Shown: positions 24,822 through 33,917 of the stretch, one piece after another
Layout of the letters: each line of letters begins with the position of its first letter
How positions within the stretch are numbered: position 1 is the first letter of the stretch
NCBI RefSeq assembly: GCF_901827175.1
Contig: NZ_LR594662.1
Location: 5,146,001 to 5,210,000, forward strand
Length of the DNA stretch: 64,000 nucleotides
Origin: Variovorax sp. RA8
GTDB taxonomy: Bacteria > Pseudomonadota > Gammaproteobacteria > Burkholderiales > Burkholderiaceae_C
Direction: 5' to 3'
Program-made: the position numbers and the translations under genes
The notes under the pieces: model-generated
Told to the model about the DNA's origin: nothing
Seen by the model: the letters and a program-made list of their open reading frames with translations, nothing else
The model's database searches: none

Positions 24822-27354
24822 GCGCCGAGGTGCCAGCCAGCCCCAGCGGCCGGCCAACGCTCAAGCGCTCATAGGCCGCGATCGCGCGGGCCAGCTCTTC
24901 AGGATCCGCCAGCATCGTGCCCAGGCGGTCCACCCTGCCCCGCTTTGCCGACTGCCGCAGTGCATCCAGCATCGGGCCCGTGAAACGGCCGATGATGGGC
25001 GTGCGACTTGCGATTCCGTTCACCATTGGGTTGTCGAGCAGCCCCAGACTGAGCGCGTTCTGCACGTTCTGCGCCGTGTTGGAACCAGTGGCCAGGCCCA
25101 GGCGCTCGGCATTGTCAGCGCGCGACAAGTCGCGGCCTACGCCGCCCAGCGTGGCCCGCTCGCCATCGTCGAAGAGGCCGTTCACTGCGCCGCTGCGCGC
25201 TGCCAACCACCGATTGAACTTCGCGTTCGTGAGCGCGCCGGCCGCGTTGGTCTGGCTCGCCGCATCCGTCACCGCGTAGTTCTTGAGGAGCTCCGTGGTC
25301 TCTGGCGATGCGACGCGGCCAAACGCGGCCATGTCATCAGCTTGCGAGCCGCGCGGGCTAAAGAACTTCGGCGCGAGCTCGCCGCCCTGCGCCGCCGGCT
25401 GCCCGTCGCCGCCCTGGCGGAAGATCGAGCCCTGCGGGCCCGTGCGGAAGCGCTGCATGCGGTCCTGATGCATCGCCAGGGCCTCGCGCCACTGGTTGAC
25501 GATGTCGCCCGGGAAGTTCTCGCCGGGCCGGCCGTTGCCAGCCGCCACCGCATCCACCTGGGCGTCGATGTCGCGGCGCATCTGGTCGAGTGCCGCGGCC
25601 TCGCGCGTGCGCCCTTTCGCGACTGCATCCGCGTGCGCTTCCCCGATCGAGCTGCGGAGGTTCTGCACCTCGCGGAATGGGACCGGACGAGCGATCGTCG
25701 TGGCGCCGGGTGCATCGCCCTGCAGCGCTTCGCGCGCAGCCTGATACAGGCGATCCATGTCGGCGCTCGCGCCGCGGCCTCCGGCCAGATCAGGGTCGCG
25801 CAGGTGGTTCAGCAGCGTCGCCGGATCACTGTCGGGGATGAAGCCTTCGGCGTGCATGCGCTGCGCCAGCGTGTCGAGCGGTTGGCCGCGTCCATTGTTC
25901 GCGATGCCGCGCAGGCCCGGCGTCTGGCGAAGGTCGTGGAGCTCGCCAGCGAAGGCCTGGCCAGCAGGCGTCGACGTGTTGATGCCGCCGGCACGGCGCA
26001 CCGCCTGCGCCAGGGTCTGCTCGTCCTGCGTCAGCCCAGCTCGAGCAGGCGCCACCGCCTCGATCGTTTCCTCGCCGATGTTGCGCGCGGTATCGATCGC
26101 GCGTTGCGCGTTGCCGCCCCCATTGAAGGTGCCGCGCCCCAGGAAGCGCTGTTGCGCGGCCTCCATGTGGCCGATCGGCAGGATGAAGCGCGTTTCGTCG
26201 AAAGGGTCGACGGCATCGAACGCCGCAGCGGTGCGAGCCCGAGCCGCCTCGTCGGCCGCGCGAACCTCCGGGCCCAGCGCATTCCCGAAGTTTTCGGCCG
26301 ACTGCTGCACAGTGCCGGTTACCGGCGAGATCCGGTTCAGAGCATCCAGCCGCGCCGCGTCCTGCGCCTGCTGAGCGCCGAGCAGCTTGGTATCGCCCGC
26401 GTTGCGCAGCGTGCGCGCCAGCTGGCTCACGCCCGGGTTCTGCAGGATCTGCGGCGCGGTGGCCGGCGCCTGCACGATGCTGGGCCCCTGCTGCGCAAGG
26501 GCTGCGCGGACGGCAGGCAGTTCGCTTGCCTTGAAGCCGGCTGCTTCCACGACGGAACGCGCGTCCTTGGCGATCTGAGGAGCGAAGGCCGAACGAGCGC
26601 CCGAAGCTATGGCACCACCCGCCTTTGTGACCAACTGGAAGGCCGGCGGCAGCAGCGCGCCCACCAGGCCACCAGCGCCAGCGTCCTCCGGGTTCACCAG
26701 TCCGGCCGAAGCAGCGCCAGTGATGCCGCCCCCGGCCGCGCGCGTGCCGAGGTTCAGCAGCCTGCCCGCCGTCGTGGTGGGCGCCATGCCGGTACGGAAT
26801 CCGCTCGATGCGAGCGACTCAGCGAGCGGCGCCAGCCGCGGCGCCACCGCGCGCACAGTCCCGCCCAGCGCCCCACCGACGCCCGCAGTCCCTGCGATAT
26901 TGGCCGTAAGCCGTCCAGCGTCAAAAGACGGGCTGGCGTTCTCGGTGATGAACTGCTTCAGCGATGCTTCGCGATCGGCGTTGGCGCGCCCCGCTTCGCT
27001 CTGCGCCGGCTGCCCGGTCACCAGGCCGGAGAGAGCCCCCTTCTTCTTCCAGCGATCCTCCACGATGGAGTCGGGCAGGAACTCGGCCGCCTTCTCGTTG
27101 GCCTTGGTCATCCCCGTTAGGATCGTGTTCCCGATGTCGGCGGCGCCGCTCGGCAGGCCCTTCGCGAAGCCGGCGGGGTTGAACTCGATGCCGAGCGCGG
27201 ACAAGGTCGGTCCGATGAGCGGAATTGCAGCGGTGCCAAGCCGGCGCACCGATCGGCGGGTCGAGGGCTCAGCTGCTTCCGGCGCGTCGGCGTACTTGGC
27301 CCACGGGCCATCTGCCGGCGCAGCTTCCTGATACTTCTCCCAAGGTCCGGCCAT
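24772..27354 (-). CDS. Large internal virion / DNA ejection protein (860 aa)
   Basis: The N-terminus repeats the unit GPWxKY (MAGPWEKYQEAAPADGPWAK), which is typical of internal virion proteins of podophages. A hydrophobic Gly/Ala-rich region with glycine-rich helices (IAGTAGVGGALGGTVRAVAP, AAGGGITGAASAGLVNP) follows, then a long helical, Gln/Arg-rich body. No lytic transglycosylase motif is seen. Such proteins are packaged in the capsid and injected with the DNA to span the envelope. Start and stop overlap neighbours closely, indicating one late transcript. Confidence 0.8.
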   Translation of the reverse strand: MAGPWEKYQEAAPADGPWAKYADAPEAAEPSTRRSVRRLGTAAIPLIGPTLSALGIEFNPAGFAKGLPSGAADIGNTILTGMTKANEKAAEFLPDSIVEDRWKKKGALSGLVTGQPAQSEAGRANADREASLKQFITENASPSFDAGRLTANIAGTAGVGGALGGTVRAVAPRLAPLAESLASSGFRTGMAPTTTAGRLLNLGTRAAGGGITGAASAGLVNPEDAGAGGLVGALLPPAFQLVTKAGGAIASGARSAFAPQIAKDARSVVEAAGFKASELPAVRAALAQQGPSIVQAPATAPQILQNPGVSQLARTLRNAGDTKLLGAQQAQDAARLDALNRISPVTGTVQQSAENFGNALGPEVRAADEAARARTAAAFDAVDPFDETRFILPIGHMEAAQQRFLGRGTFNGGGNAQRAIDTARNIGEETIEAVAPARAGLTQDEQTLAQAVRRAGGINTSTPAGQAFAGELHDLRQTPGLRGIANNGRGQPLDTLAQRMHAEGFIPDSDPATLLNHLRDPDLAGGRGASADMDRLYQAAREALQGDAPGATTIARPVPFREVQNLRSSIGEAHADAVAKGRTREAAALDQMRRDIDAQVDAVAAGNGRPGENFPGDIVNQWREALAMHQDRMQRFRTGPQGSIFRQGGDGQPAAQGGELAPKFFSPRGSQADDMAAFGRVASPETTELLKNYAVTDAASQTNAAGALTNAKFNRWLAARSGAVNGLFDDGERATLGGVGRDLSRADNAERLGLATGSNTAQNVQNALSLGLLDNPMVNGIASRTPIIGRFTGPMLDALRQSAKRGRVDRLGTMLADPEELARAIAAYERLSVGRPLGLAGTSALTPLVFRSAPLLASGQ

Positions 27355-28949
27355 TACAGCTTCTCCCAGCTCTTCGGATCGGCAGGATTGCCGCCCTTGT
27401 ACCGGTAGCCGTCCTGCACGGCACCGCGCGGCGGTCGGCGACCTCCACCGGCCTCATTGCTCGCAAGCGGCGCGTCGGGGACGCTCTCGCCACGGGTGAT
27501 CTTCAGCCCGCGCTCGACCACGTCGCGCAGATCCTTCAGCGCCGCGGTGAACTCCTCGGTGCTCTGCGCCTTGTCCAGGCGCGCAATCGCGTTCTCCGCC
27601 TTGGTGCCCTCCACCTCCGTGATTGCGCCACCGCCCTTCAGGCTGTTGTATGCCTGCAGGAAGGTCTGGCCCTTGAGTTGGTTTCGCACTTGCGCGAAGT
27701 TCCAAGCATCGGTTCCGGGGATGTAGTTGCGCGGATCGAGCGTGCCTTGCAGGCCGGTCGCCTCTTTCAGGCCGGGATGATTGAGCGCCTTGTCGATGGT
27801 GCGCAGCGCATCGTTCCCAGCGTTCAGCGCCTTCTGCTTCTCCGCCTTGGGCACGGTGTCAGCCTTCACCTGTTCGGTCGCCCGCAGCTTTGCCACGTCC
27901 TCAGCATCCGACTCGGCACGGGACATACCCGAGGGGATGGCGCCGGCCGGCATGCCAGCAGGTGCACGCGAGACCGCCGCTGCACCGGGACCGATGACAG
28001 GCGAGCCAGACGCCACCGGCACACCGCCCGTGCGACCACCGCCAGGCAGCCGGCCAATCTCACGCTGGATGCCGGCAATGTCGGCCTGCGCGCGCTGGAC
28101 AGCCGCCGCATCGCCGCGCTGCTGAGCCGTCGCCAGTTCCCGCTCAAGTGCGCCGAGTTCCTGCGTGTAGATCTGCAACTGCCCGTCAGCCGCCGACGCG
28201 GTGTTGCCGCCGTCCAGGCCGCCCGAGCTGTACTGGCGAGGTGCGCCGAGCGGACCACCAGGGAGGGCGCGAGCCGACGGTGTAGCAGCAGGCGCCGGTG
28301 CAGCCGGATTGCCGCCCACGAGCGACGACTTAGGCACCTTCCACTTGCGACCGTCCGCCCCCTCCACATCAACGAAATCGCCGCGCATGCCGATGTCCGA
28401 TTGCTCGATACGATCCGCCGTCCGCGCCTGAATCGCCGGCTGGTTCATGCCGGGCTTGATCGTCTTCTTATCGGCCCACATCCCAGGGGCGACTTCCACC
28501 ATCTCGGGGCGTGTCGCCTGCCAAAGCGGAGTGACGTCGGGTAGCCCAGCGATGCGCGCGGCCAGCACGTCGTCTGCCGTCATGTTCTGAACCATGCTGC
28601 CGCCGGATGCCGGGGCACTACCCACCAAGCCGTCACCTCCCGCCCCAGTCGAACGACCTTGCAGTCGCTCGACGAACGAGGCAAGCGCACCGCTCTTGCG
28701 CTGCATCTCGGCGATCTGCGCCTGGCGAAGTTCGGCTTGTCCCGCGTTCTCCGCCATCTGCGACTGCATAAGTTGCTGCCTGAAGCGTCGATCCTCGCGC
28801 GCGTCGCGCATCCCATGCGCCTGCTGCACACCGCCAGCAAGGCGCTGCCCGAATGACATGGGTTGCGTGGTCGGGCCACCGGCAGCGATCAGAGCCAGAC
28901 CAAGCTGCGCATCATCGCTGTTGAGAAAATCCAGAAGTCCACCGGCCAT
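27354..28949 (-). CDS. Internal virion / ejection protein (531 aa)
   Basis: N-terminal MAGGLLDFLNSDDAQLGLAL and a GQRLAGGVQQAHGMRD segment lead into a Gln-rich helical region (RQQLMQSQMAENAGQAELRQ). Low-complexity Pro/Ala linkers and a C-terminal domain (YIPGTDAWNFAQVRNQLKGQ, SLKGGGAITEVEGTKAENAI) follow. The C-terminal block is frequent in podophage proteins encoded beside large ejection proteins. The stop overlaps the next start as TAATG. Function in DNA ejection is inferred from context. Confidence 0.72.
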   Translation of the reverse strand: MAGGLLDFLNSDDAQLGLALIAAGGPTTQPMSFGQRLAGGVQQAHGMRDAREDRRFRQQLMQSQMAENAGQAELRQAQIAEMQRKSGALASFVERLQGRSTGAGGDGLVGSAPASGGSMVQNMTADDVLAARIAGLPDVTPLWQATRPEMVEVAPGMWADKKTIKPGMNQPAIQARTADRIEQSDIGMRGDFVDVEGADGRKWKVPKSSLVGGNPAAPAPAATPSARALPGGPLGAPRQYSSGGLDGGNTASAADGQLQIYTQELGALERELATAQQRGDAAAVQRAQADIAGIQREIGRLPGGGRTGGVPVASGSPVIGPGAAAVSRAPAGMPAGAIPSGMSRAESDAEDVAKLRATEQVKADTVPKAEKQKALNAGNDALRTIDKALNHPGLKEATGLQGTLDPRNYIPGTDAWNFAQVRNQLKGQTFLQAYNSLKGGGAITEVEGTKAENAIARLDKAQSTEEFTAALKDLRDVVERGLKITRGESVPDAPLASNEAGGGRRPPRGAVQDGYRYKGGNPADPKSWEKL

Positions 28950-28958
28950 GTTCGCCCC

Positions 28959-29720
28959 TTACCAGTTACCGCCCGGCGTGCCACCACCCGAGCCATCCGC
29001 CGCGGGCGAGCCGCCGACGCTGTTCCCGCTGTTGCCCAGAAAGCCCCCAGGCCCAGCCATCGGCCGGACGCCGAACTGCGACAAGCCCCGCGGGTCATTG
29101 CCGCCCATCAGGAAGAATTCCTGCATGTCGCGGTACGCCTGCGTGCCGGGCGTCGGGGTGTCGCCGTAGCGATACGCGCCGTAGCCGCCAGTTGCGCCCA
29201 CGCTGGCCAGCGCGCTCGGATCGCCGCCCATGAGCCAGGGCGAGCGCCCGCTGTCGATGAGCGCCTGCTGAACCGGCGAGTACCCCATGTCCTGCTGCAC
29301 AAACTTGCGCTCCGGCTCTGGGATCGGCTCCGGCCGGCTCTGCATCCCCTGCACGCTGCGTTGCCCGAGGCCGCCAGCCATCGTGTTCCAGTCCCAAGCC
29401 TGAGCACGAGCGTTCGGGTTCTTCTTGTCGAAGCCCACCGGCTGCCTCTGCAGTTGGCCCAGCAGACCAGGAATCAGCCCGCGCATGTAGTCACTCTGCG
29501 CATACTGGTTGTCGAGGGATGCACGCTGCCGCGCGCTGATCGGCTGCGCCTGATACCGCGACTGCAAGGCAGATCCCTCGTTCAGGTTCTGCAGCAGCCA
29601 GGGGACCGCCATTGCCCAGGGCTCGCGATTGCTGGAGCTCGAGCCCGCGCCACCACCCGATTTGCTGTCGGCGCTGAGCAAGCCGCCCACCGCCCCGATT
29701 GCCGCGCCGATCCATGCCAT
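28959..29720 (-). CDS. Putative virion protein (253 aa)
   Basis: The ATG at 29720 follows an AGGAGGAC ribosome site. The N-terminus is a hydrophobic Gly/Ala segment (AWIGAAIGAVGGLLSADSKS), followed by a Gln/Ser-rich body and a Gly/Pro-rich end (GGSPAADGSGGGTPGGNW). Small Gly-rich proteins with such N-termini precede ejection proteins in many podophages. No enzymatic motif is seen. Confidence 0.65.
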   Translation of the reverse strand: MAWIGAAIGAVGGLLSADSKSGGGAGSSSSNREPWAMAVPWLLQNLNEGSALQSRYQAQPISARQRASLDNQYAQSDYMRGLIPGLLGQLQRQPVGFDKKNPNARAQAWDWNTMAGGLGQRSVQGMQSRPEPIPEPERKFVQQDMGYSPVQQALIDSGRSPWLMGGDPSALASVGATGGYGAYRYGDTPTPGTQAYRDMQEFFLMGGNDPRGLSQFGVRPMAGPGGFLGNSGNSVGGSPAADGSGGGTPGGNW

Positions 29721-29722
29721 GG

Positions 29723-30130
29723 TCAGTCCTCCTTCGATTGGTTCATGGTGCGCACGAGGCCATTGACCTCGGCGACATTGATGGGCGCCACGGTGATGTC
29801 GTCCACCGCATCGGGCGTGTCCGCCTCGGTGCCGTGGATGCACAGCCAGATCACGCCTGAGAGCGCTCGCACGCCGTGGTGCACGCCGGCCGGGATCTCG
29901 ATGCACGCCGGGCCCGTGAGCACGCGCCGCTCGGAGTCGCTCACCAGCTCGACAGCCCCGCTCACCAGGTAGGCCAGGTGCGGGTAGTGGTGCCGGTGCT
30001 GCACGATCTGCGCACCCTTCGGGATCAGCGTTTCCTTGATGCAAACGCCCGAGCCGAAGAAGTGCGAGATGTTGGAGCCGTCGAGCTCGCTGATTGGCCG
30101 GAGCCCGGACGGAAGCAGCCCCCCGCTCAT
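29723..30130 (-). CDS. Cupin-fold protein in the virion operon (135 aa)
   Basis: A single RmlC-type cupin: the first motif is IPKGAQIVQHRHHYPHLAYL (His pair plus downstream residues) and the second is CIEIPAGVHHGVRALS. The HRHHYPH and PAGVHH histidines could hold a metal. The protein begins with an extension ISELDGSNISHFFGSGVCIK. ATGA overlap with the upstream virion gene places it firmly in the late operon. Role unknown: assembly factor, minor structural protein or enzyme. Confidence 0.8.
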   Translation of the reverse strand: MSGGLLPSGLRPISELDGSNISHFFGSGVCIKETLIPKGAQIVQHRHHYPHLAYLVSGAVELVSDSERRVLTGPACIEIPAGVHHGVRALSGVIWLCIHGTEADTPDAVDDITVAPINVAEVNGLVRTMNQSKED

Positions 30131-30864
30131 GCGCGCCACCCGGGGTAGCTGCCGTTCGTGCTCGTGCCATCGGAGGCGGTGTTGCCCCAATCCCAGCCGC
30201 CGCTGCTTCCGCCGCCAGACGAGCCCCCACCCTGGCGCCACCAGCTATTCCCCAACTGGGCGCCGCCGACCGCAGAAAGCAGCGGATTGCTGCTCGTGCC
30301 CTGCGTGCCGGTGCTCGTTCCGCCCATGCCGCCCAGGCCGCTCGCGATCTGCGAGAACTGCTGCAGGTAGTTTAACGGAGCGGTCTGCTCGAAGCCTGCG
30401 TTCTGCTGGTCCAGCGCGTTGTAGCCGCCTAGCGTGCCCAGGAGCCCGATGCCGGCCTGCAGGTTGCCCATGTTCTGCGCGTAGGCGTCGTTAAACACGC
30501 CGCGGTCGAAGTCCTGTTCGTACCGGCGCGTACCCTCATCGAATTGCCGCTGACCCTCGCCGAACCCCTTTTGCCAGCGGTACATGTCCTGCTGTTGGGT
30601 GTAGTCGCCGAAGCGCAGCTTGGTCGCGATGTCGGACAGCGAGCCTTGCAGGTTCTTCTCGTCGTTGCGCGCCATCTCCTCCAGCCCGCTGTTGCCGAAG
30701 CTCCCGGAGCGCACCATGGTCGCATTCGAGGCCGGCCGGGCAGACAGGTTGAAGTTGCGCACGACATCGCCGCTCGCCGCGTCGATCATCTGCTGAAGGT
30801 AGGGGTTGCTGGTGCCGAGGTACGGATTGTCCGTTCCTGCACCCCAGCCGGAGAGGTCTGCCAT
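30127..30864 (-). CDS. Putative virion protein (245 aa)
   Basis: Starts MADLSGWGAGTDNPYLGTSN. The middle is helical and rich in Asn, Gln and Arg (MARNDEKNLQGSLSDIATKL, RFGDYTQQQDMYRWQKGFGE) and the end is Gly/Ser-rich (QGGGSSGGGSSGGWDWGNTA). Such composition is common in internal or tail-tip proteins of podophages. No family name can be given with confidence. Confidence 0.65.
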   Translation of the reverse strand: MADLSGWGAGTDNPYLGTSNPYLQQMIDAASGDVVRNFNLSARPASNATMVRSGSFGNSGLEEMARNDEKNLQGSLSDIATKLRFGDYTQQQDMYRWQKGFGEGQRQFDEGTRRYEQDFDRGVFNDAYAQNMGNLQAGIGLLGTLGGYNALDQQNAGFEQTAPLNYLQQFSQIASGLGGMGGTSTGTQGTSSNPLLSAVGGAQLGNSWWRQGGGSSGGGSSGGWDWGNTASDGTSTNGSYPGWRA

Positions 30865-30875
30865 ATGAAACTCCT

Positions 30876-31466
30876 TTATGCGCGGCGCACCAAGTGGCCC
30901 GAGAAACTGCTGAATGAGGGGCTTACGCCGAGGAATCGCGCCGAGGTGCCACTGACCCAACCGACGACTTGCATGACATCGCTGGACCCATTCATGAAGA
31001 CCGGGCCAGATGCCGCGTTCACCGCGCCAACGCCACCCGAACTCCCTTGAAAGAGAACGGGCTGCCGGATGCCTAAGCTGTTCTTCCAGAACTGAAGGCG
31101 AACGTCGGTGATCGGGGCTGCCGCAGCGTCAAAGGTCAGGTTTGCGCAGAAGTTGTAGTAGCCGGCAACGTCCGGCTGAAACAGCCAATTGGTCGTGTCA
31201 TAGCGGCCATTGGTGTCGAATTCCTCAAGGTCGCAGTGCAGGAAGAAAAAGCCCCCAGCACTGCCCACGCTCTGGTTCGCTGACATGTAGGCGTAGAAGG
31301 CCGGCGCATCGAGCGTCTCGCTGATCGGCTTTGCTCCGGCCCGAACGTTTCCGATCGCATCGGCCATCGGATTGACGACGAGCGCCACATCGCGCGCCCA
31401 CGTAAGCAGCGACCCGAAAAGGCCCGGTCCAGGCGCAAGGCGTGGCTCTTGTCCGAGCTTCTTCAT
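30876..31466 (-). CDS. Phage protein with C1q/TNF-like jelly-roll domain
   Basis: 196 residues. After a 50-residue N-terminal part, the C-terminal 145 residues follow the C1q pattern: APAFYAYMSANQSVGSAGGF, then EEFDTNGRYDTTNWLFQPDV, then AGYYNFCANLTFDAAA. In C1q proteins the FDTNGxYD...F.P..AGYY run builds the trimeric jelly roll. Phage versions are usually trimeric fibre tips or capsid decorations, so receptor binding is plausible. It overlaps the hub gene by ATGA. Confidence 0.8.
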   Translation of the reverse strand: MKKLGQEPRLAPGPGLFGSLLTWARDVALVVNPMADAIGNVRAGAKPISETLDAPAFYAYMSANQSVGSAGGFFFLHCDLEEFDTNGRYDTTNWLFQPDVAGYYNFCANLTFDAAAAPITDVRLQFWKNSLGIRQPVLFQGSSGGVGAVNAASGPVFMNGSSDVMQVVGWVSGTSARFLGVSPSFSSFSGHLVRRA

Positions 31467-32926
31467 CGCGCACCGTCCGGGCGCAGCGGCAGCTTGTGGG
31501 CGGTTTCATGGTGATCGCCCATGAAGTCGAAGCGCACACGATGGAAGCGCCCGGACTGCCAGACATCGAAGCCCCCGTCGTAGATTTGCTCCGTGGGGCC
31601 GGCAGCGAGTGCATCCCCCTCGTTGAACTTGAAGAACCCGCTTGCGCAAGCGCTCGTCGGCGACTGCGTGAAGCGAACACGCACGCGATCGAGCAGAGAG
31701 ACCAGGTCGTCATCGCCGTAGTCACCGGTCGTGTAGCTGGAGGCGCCGCACGCGCCGCTGTTCACGACGAGTTGATGACTCGCATTGAAATAGGCGAATG
31801 CGCGACCGCCAGAGAGCCAGTACTGTGAGTCGAACGGGACAGCCGGGAGGTCGTTAATCGAGCTCGAATAGACGTTCAAGCCGTCAATCGTGGTGCCTGG
31901 CGCCGTGAAGCTCATCGCGGCCTCGGACACGAAGTCGGAGCGGCCCCAGCGTTTCGTCTTCACGTTGTAGACCAGCACCCGGTCGAGCGCGCCTAAGCTG
32001 CCGGTCGAGGCGAAGCTGACCCAGACAAGCTGCCGCTGACGGTCGAAGGACACGCGCGTCCTGTATCGGTACGTTTGGGAGCTGTTGCGGCGGAACCAGA
32101 CGCGCACCTCATCGCCGATCGAGACAGGTCGCGTGCTGTCAAAGATCCAGAAATCGTCCTCGCCGACGATGAAATGCGCCCCGCCGATGTCGCACACCGC
32201 ATCCAGCCCCACGGCGCCGCAATCGTTCGAGCCCGGCACGAGAGTCCATTGCCAGGTTCCCGAGGCCGAGCCTACGAACTGGCCCAGGAAGATGCCGCGC
32301 GTCTTGTAGGCAATCACGTAGTCGCCCAGCCCTGCAGCAGCCTGGATGCCACCTGGCACCGCTACAAGGCGGCCCGTGGTCGCGCCTGTCGCAACGCTCG
32401 GCGTCCAGTTGGTCTGATCGCTCTGCGCGCAGCACCACCAGCGGTCGGGCGACACTCCGAAGGTGCCGTCGTTCGTGTTGAACGCGATCACGAAATTGTT
32501 CGACGCGCTGACGACGATCTTTGCTCGCGGAGCGCCCGCAATGGCCGCGAAAGCGCCCGTCGTCGAGCTCTGCATGGTGTCCACCAGGTTCGATGCGATC
32601 GTGGTATCGCCGAACTGGCAAAAGCTCCAGCGGGAATCAACGCTGCCGGTATAGCTGCCGCCCCCGGCGCTGCGGTCGGTCCAGGTGGTGCTCAACAGCT
32701 CGTAGAGCTTGGTCTGAGTGCCGGCGAAGATCCGGCGCGTCTCGTTGAGCTTGGTGACAATGACTGCACCACGGCACTCGGCTGGCAAGGCAGCGACGTT
32801 CGCGCTTGCCCCGGTCGGCGCGCCGGCAAAGCCGGTCTCAGTCGGGATGATGTTGGCGCAATCCGTGAAGATCCCCGGCGTGTTCGGGTCCACATCGGGG
32901 GCGAAACCAAGCAGCTTGTCCATCAC
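31463..32926 (-). CDS. P22 gp10-like tail hub / DNA stabilisation protein
   Basis: 487 residues, beta-rich throughout with repeated strand-turn units, for example TTWTDRSAGGGSYTGSVDSR, DYVIAYKTRGIFLGQFVGS and GAHFIVGEDDFWIFDSTRPV. The N-terminus has the early ANIIPTETGFAGAPTG stretch seen in gp10-like plugs (long propeller proteins encoded after the adaptor). In P22, gp10 seals the portal and carries the tail spikes. Assignment rests on fold-like pattern, length and position between adaptor and fibre-type genes. Confidence 0.75.
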   Translation of the reverse strand: MMDKLLGFAPDVDPNTPGIFTDCANIIPTETGFAGAPTGASANVAALPAECRGAVIVTKLNETRRIFAGTQTKLYELLSTTWTDRSAGGGSYTGSVDSRWSFCQFGDTTIASNLVDTMQSSTTGAFAAIAGAPRAKIVVSASNNFVIAFNTNDGTFGVSPDRWWCCAQSDQTNWTPSVATGATTGRLVAVPGGIQAAAGLGDYVIAYKTRGIFLGQFVGSASGTWQWTLVPGSNDCGAVGLDAVCDIGGAHFIVGEDDFWIFDSTRPVSIGDEVRVWFRRNSSQTYRYRTRVSFDRQRQLVWVSFASTGSLGALDRVLVYNVKTKRWGRSDFVSEAAMSFTAPGTTIDGLNVYSSSINDLPAVPFDSQYWLSGGRAFAYFNASHQLVVNSGACGASSYTTGDYGDDDLVSLLDRVRVRFTQSPTSACASGFFKFNEGDALAAGPTEQIYDGGFDVWQSGRFHRVRFDFMGDHHETAHKLPLRPDGAR

Positions 32927-33525
32927 CGGCGCCGCTGGTGGAGACGTGAGCCGCTGATCTGCGCTGCGAGATCGGCGGACTGAAAGTTGTCGATCGCCTT
33001 GTCGAGCAGCGACCCGTATTCGGCCACCTTGGCATCGTTCTTGACGAAGATCGCGGCCTCTATCAAGGCAGCGTACAGGTAGATGCTCGGCGCACGGTCG
33101 AGCAGCCAGGTTGTCCCGGCGGTTTCCAGCAGGCCTGGATGCTTGAAGTACTTGATTGAGAGGTCGAGATTGACGCTTGGCGTCTGGCCATACAGCAGCC
33201 GGCCGCCCTCGATGCTGTACTTCGAGGGATCGCCGTCGTAGGGCAGATCCTCAAGAACGTCAGCCGACATGTACTCCATCCGGGCTTCGGTCGCGCTGCG
33301 GATGCGCTTGAACGCCAGCCAGTCGTCAGGCAGGGCGACCCAGTTCTGTCCAGCAGGAATCGTCAGGGTCGAGGACTCGACACCCCATTGCGAGCGCACG
33401 CGCTGCCACAGACGCTCCTCACCCAGCCGGATGAAGTCGGGCACCCGGTTGGCGACCGTCGAATCGAAGCGCCCAGACCAATCCTTGACGGCGGTCTGCA
33501 GGTCGGTGTAGCTCGACAACGCCAT
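32923..33525 (-). CDS. Head-tail adaptor (gp4/gp11-like)
   Basis: 200 residues. The opening ALSSYTDLQTAVKDWSGRFD and VPDFIRLGEERLWQRVRSQW are characteristic of the podophage adaptor family encoded after the capsid gene. TLTIPAGQNWVALPDDWLAF and a C-terminal helix (LYAALIEAAIFVKNDAKVAE) follow. The adaptor ring extends the portal and docks the tail hub, whose gene follows with a 4-bp overlap. Confidence 0.8.
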   Translation of the reverse strand: MALSSYTDLQTAVKDWSGRFDSTVANRVPDFIRLGEERLWQRVRSQWGVESSTLTIPAGQNWVALPDDWLAFKRIRSATEARMEYMSADVLEDLPYDGDPSKYSIEGGRLLYGQTPSVNLDLSIKYFKHPGLLETAGTTWLLDRAPSIYLYAALIEAAIFVKNDAKVAEYGSLLDKAIDNFQSADLAAQISGSRLHQRRR

Positions 33526-33526
33526 G

Positions 33527-33856
33527 TCAGAGGCTCTTCTTGTACGGCGAGTAGCCGATGAAGCTCGGGTTGTCGCGGAAGAACTGGCGCACGGCGGCGG
33601 CGCGTTCGGCGCGGTCGCGGATCACCAGAATCTTTGCGTAGAAGGCAGGCGGAATGTGGCCCACCAGTTTTCCTTCACCCCAGCGCTGCCCGTCCTGAGC
33701 CTCGCGCAGCTCTTGCGCGTACTTCAGATGCGGCTCGGCGTCGAAGGTCTTTTGTGTGATGAGGGAATCGCCCTCGAAGTGCAGTTGCGTGCGAATGCCG
33801 GTATGGGGATCAACCCCTTCGTCAATCGTCACGTTCTCGGAATAGCCAGTAGTCAT
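33527..33856 (-). CDS. Hypothetical head-associated protein (109 aa)
   Basis: Small acidic protein (VTIDEGVDPHTGIRTQLHFE) with a C-terminal FYAKILVIRDRAERAAAVRQ helix. Proteins of this length and pattern are regularly found between capsid and adaptor genes of podophages; function is not known to me. It is the first gene after the capsid terminator and ends 1 bp before the adaptor start codon. Confidence 0.65.
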   Translation of the reverse strand: MTTGYSENVTIDEGVDPHTGIRTQLHFEGDSLITQKTFDAEPHLKYAQELREAQDGQRWGEGKLVGHIPPAFYAKILVIRDRAERAAAVRQFFRDNPSFIGYSPYKKSL

Positions 33857-33871
33857 TTCGTGCGCTCCAAT

Positions 33872-33898
33872 GAAAAAGGGCCTCCCGAAGGAGGCCCC
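33872..33898 (-). terminator. Terminator after the major capsid gene
   Basis: Stem GGGCCTCC/GGAGGCCC with loop CGAA (TTCG on the transcribed side) followed on the minus strand by five T. It lies 20 bp past the capsid stop codon. Partial termination here would give more capsid transcript than downstream tail transcript, a common phage arrangement. Confidence 0.9.
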
Positions 33899-33917
33899 TT
33901 GATGCCGCAGCTTCTGA

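Noticed and set aside
25342..27120. 592-codon plus-strand frame opposite the large ejection protein
   Set aside because: Arg/Ala-rich shadow of the minus-strand gene; no start context and no domain.
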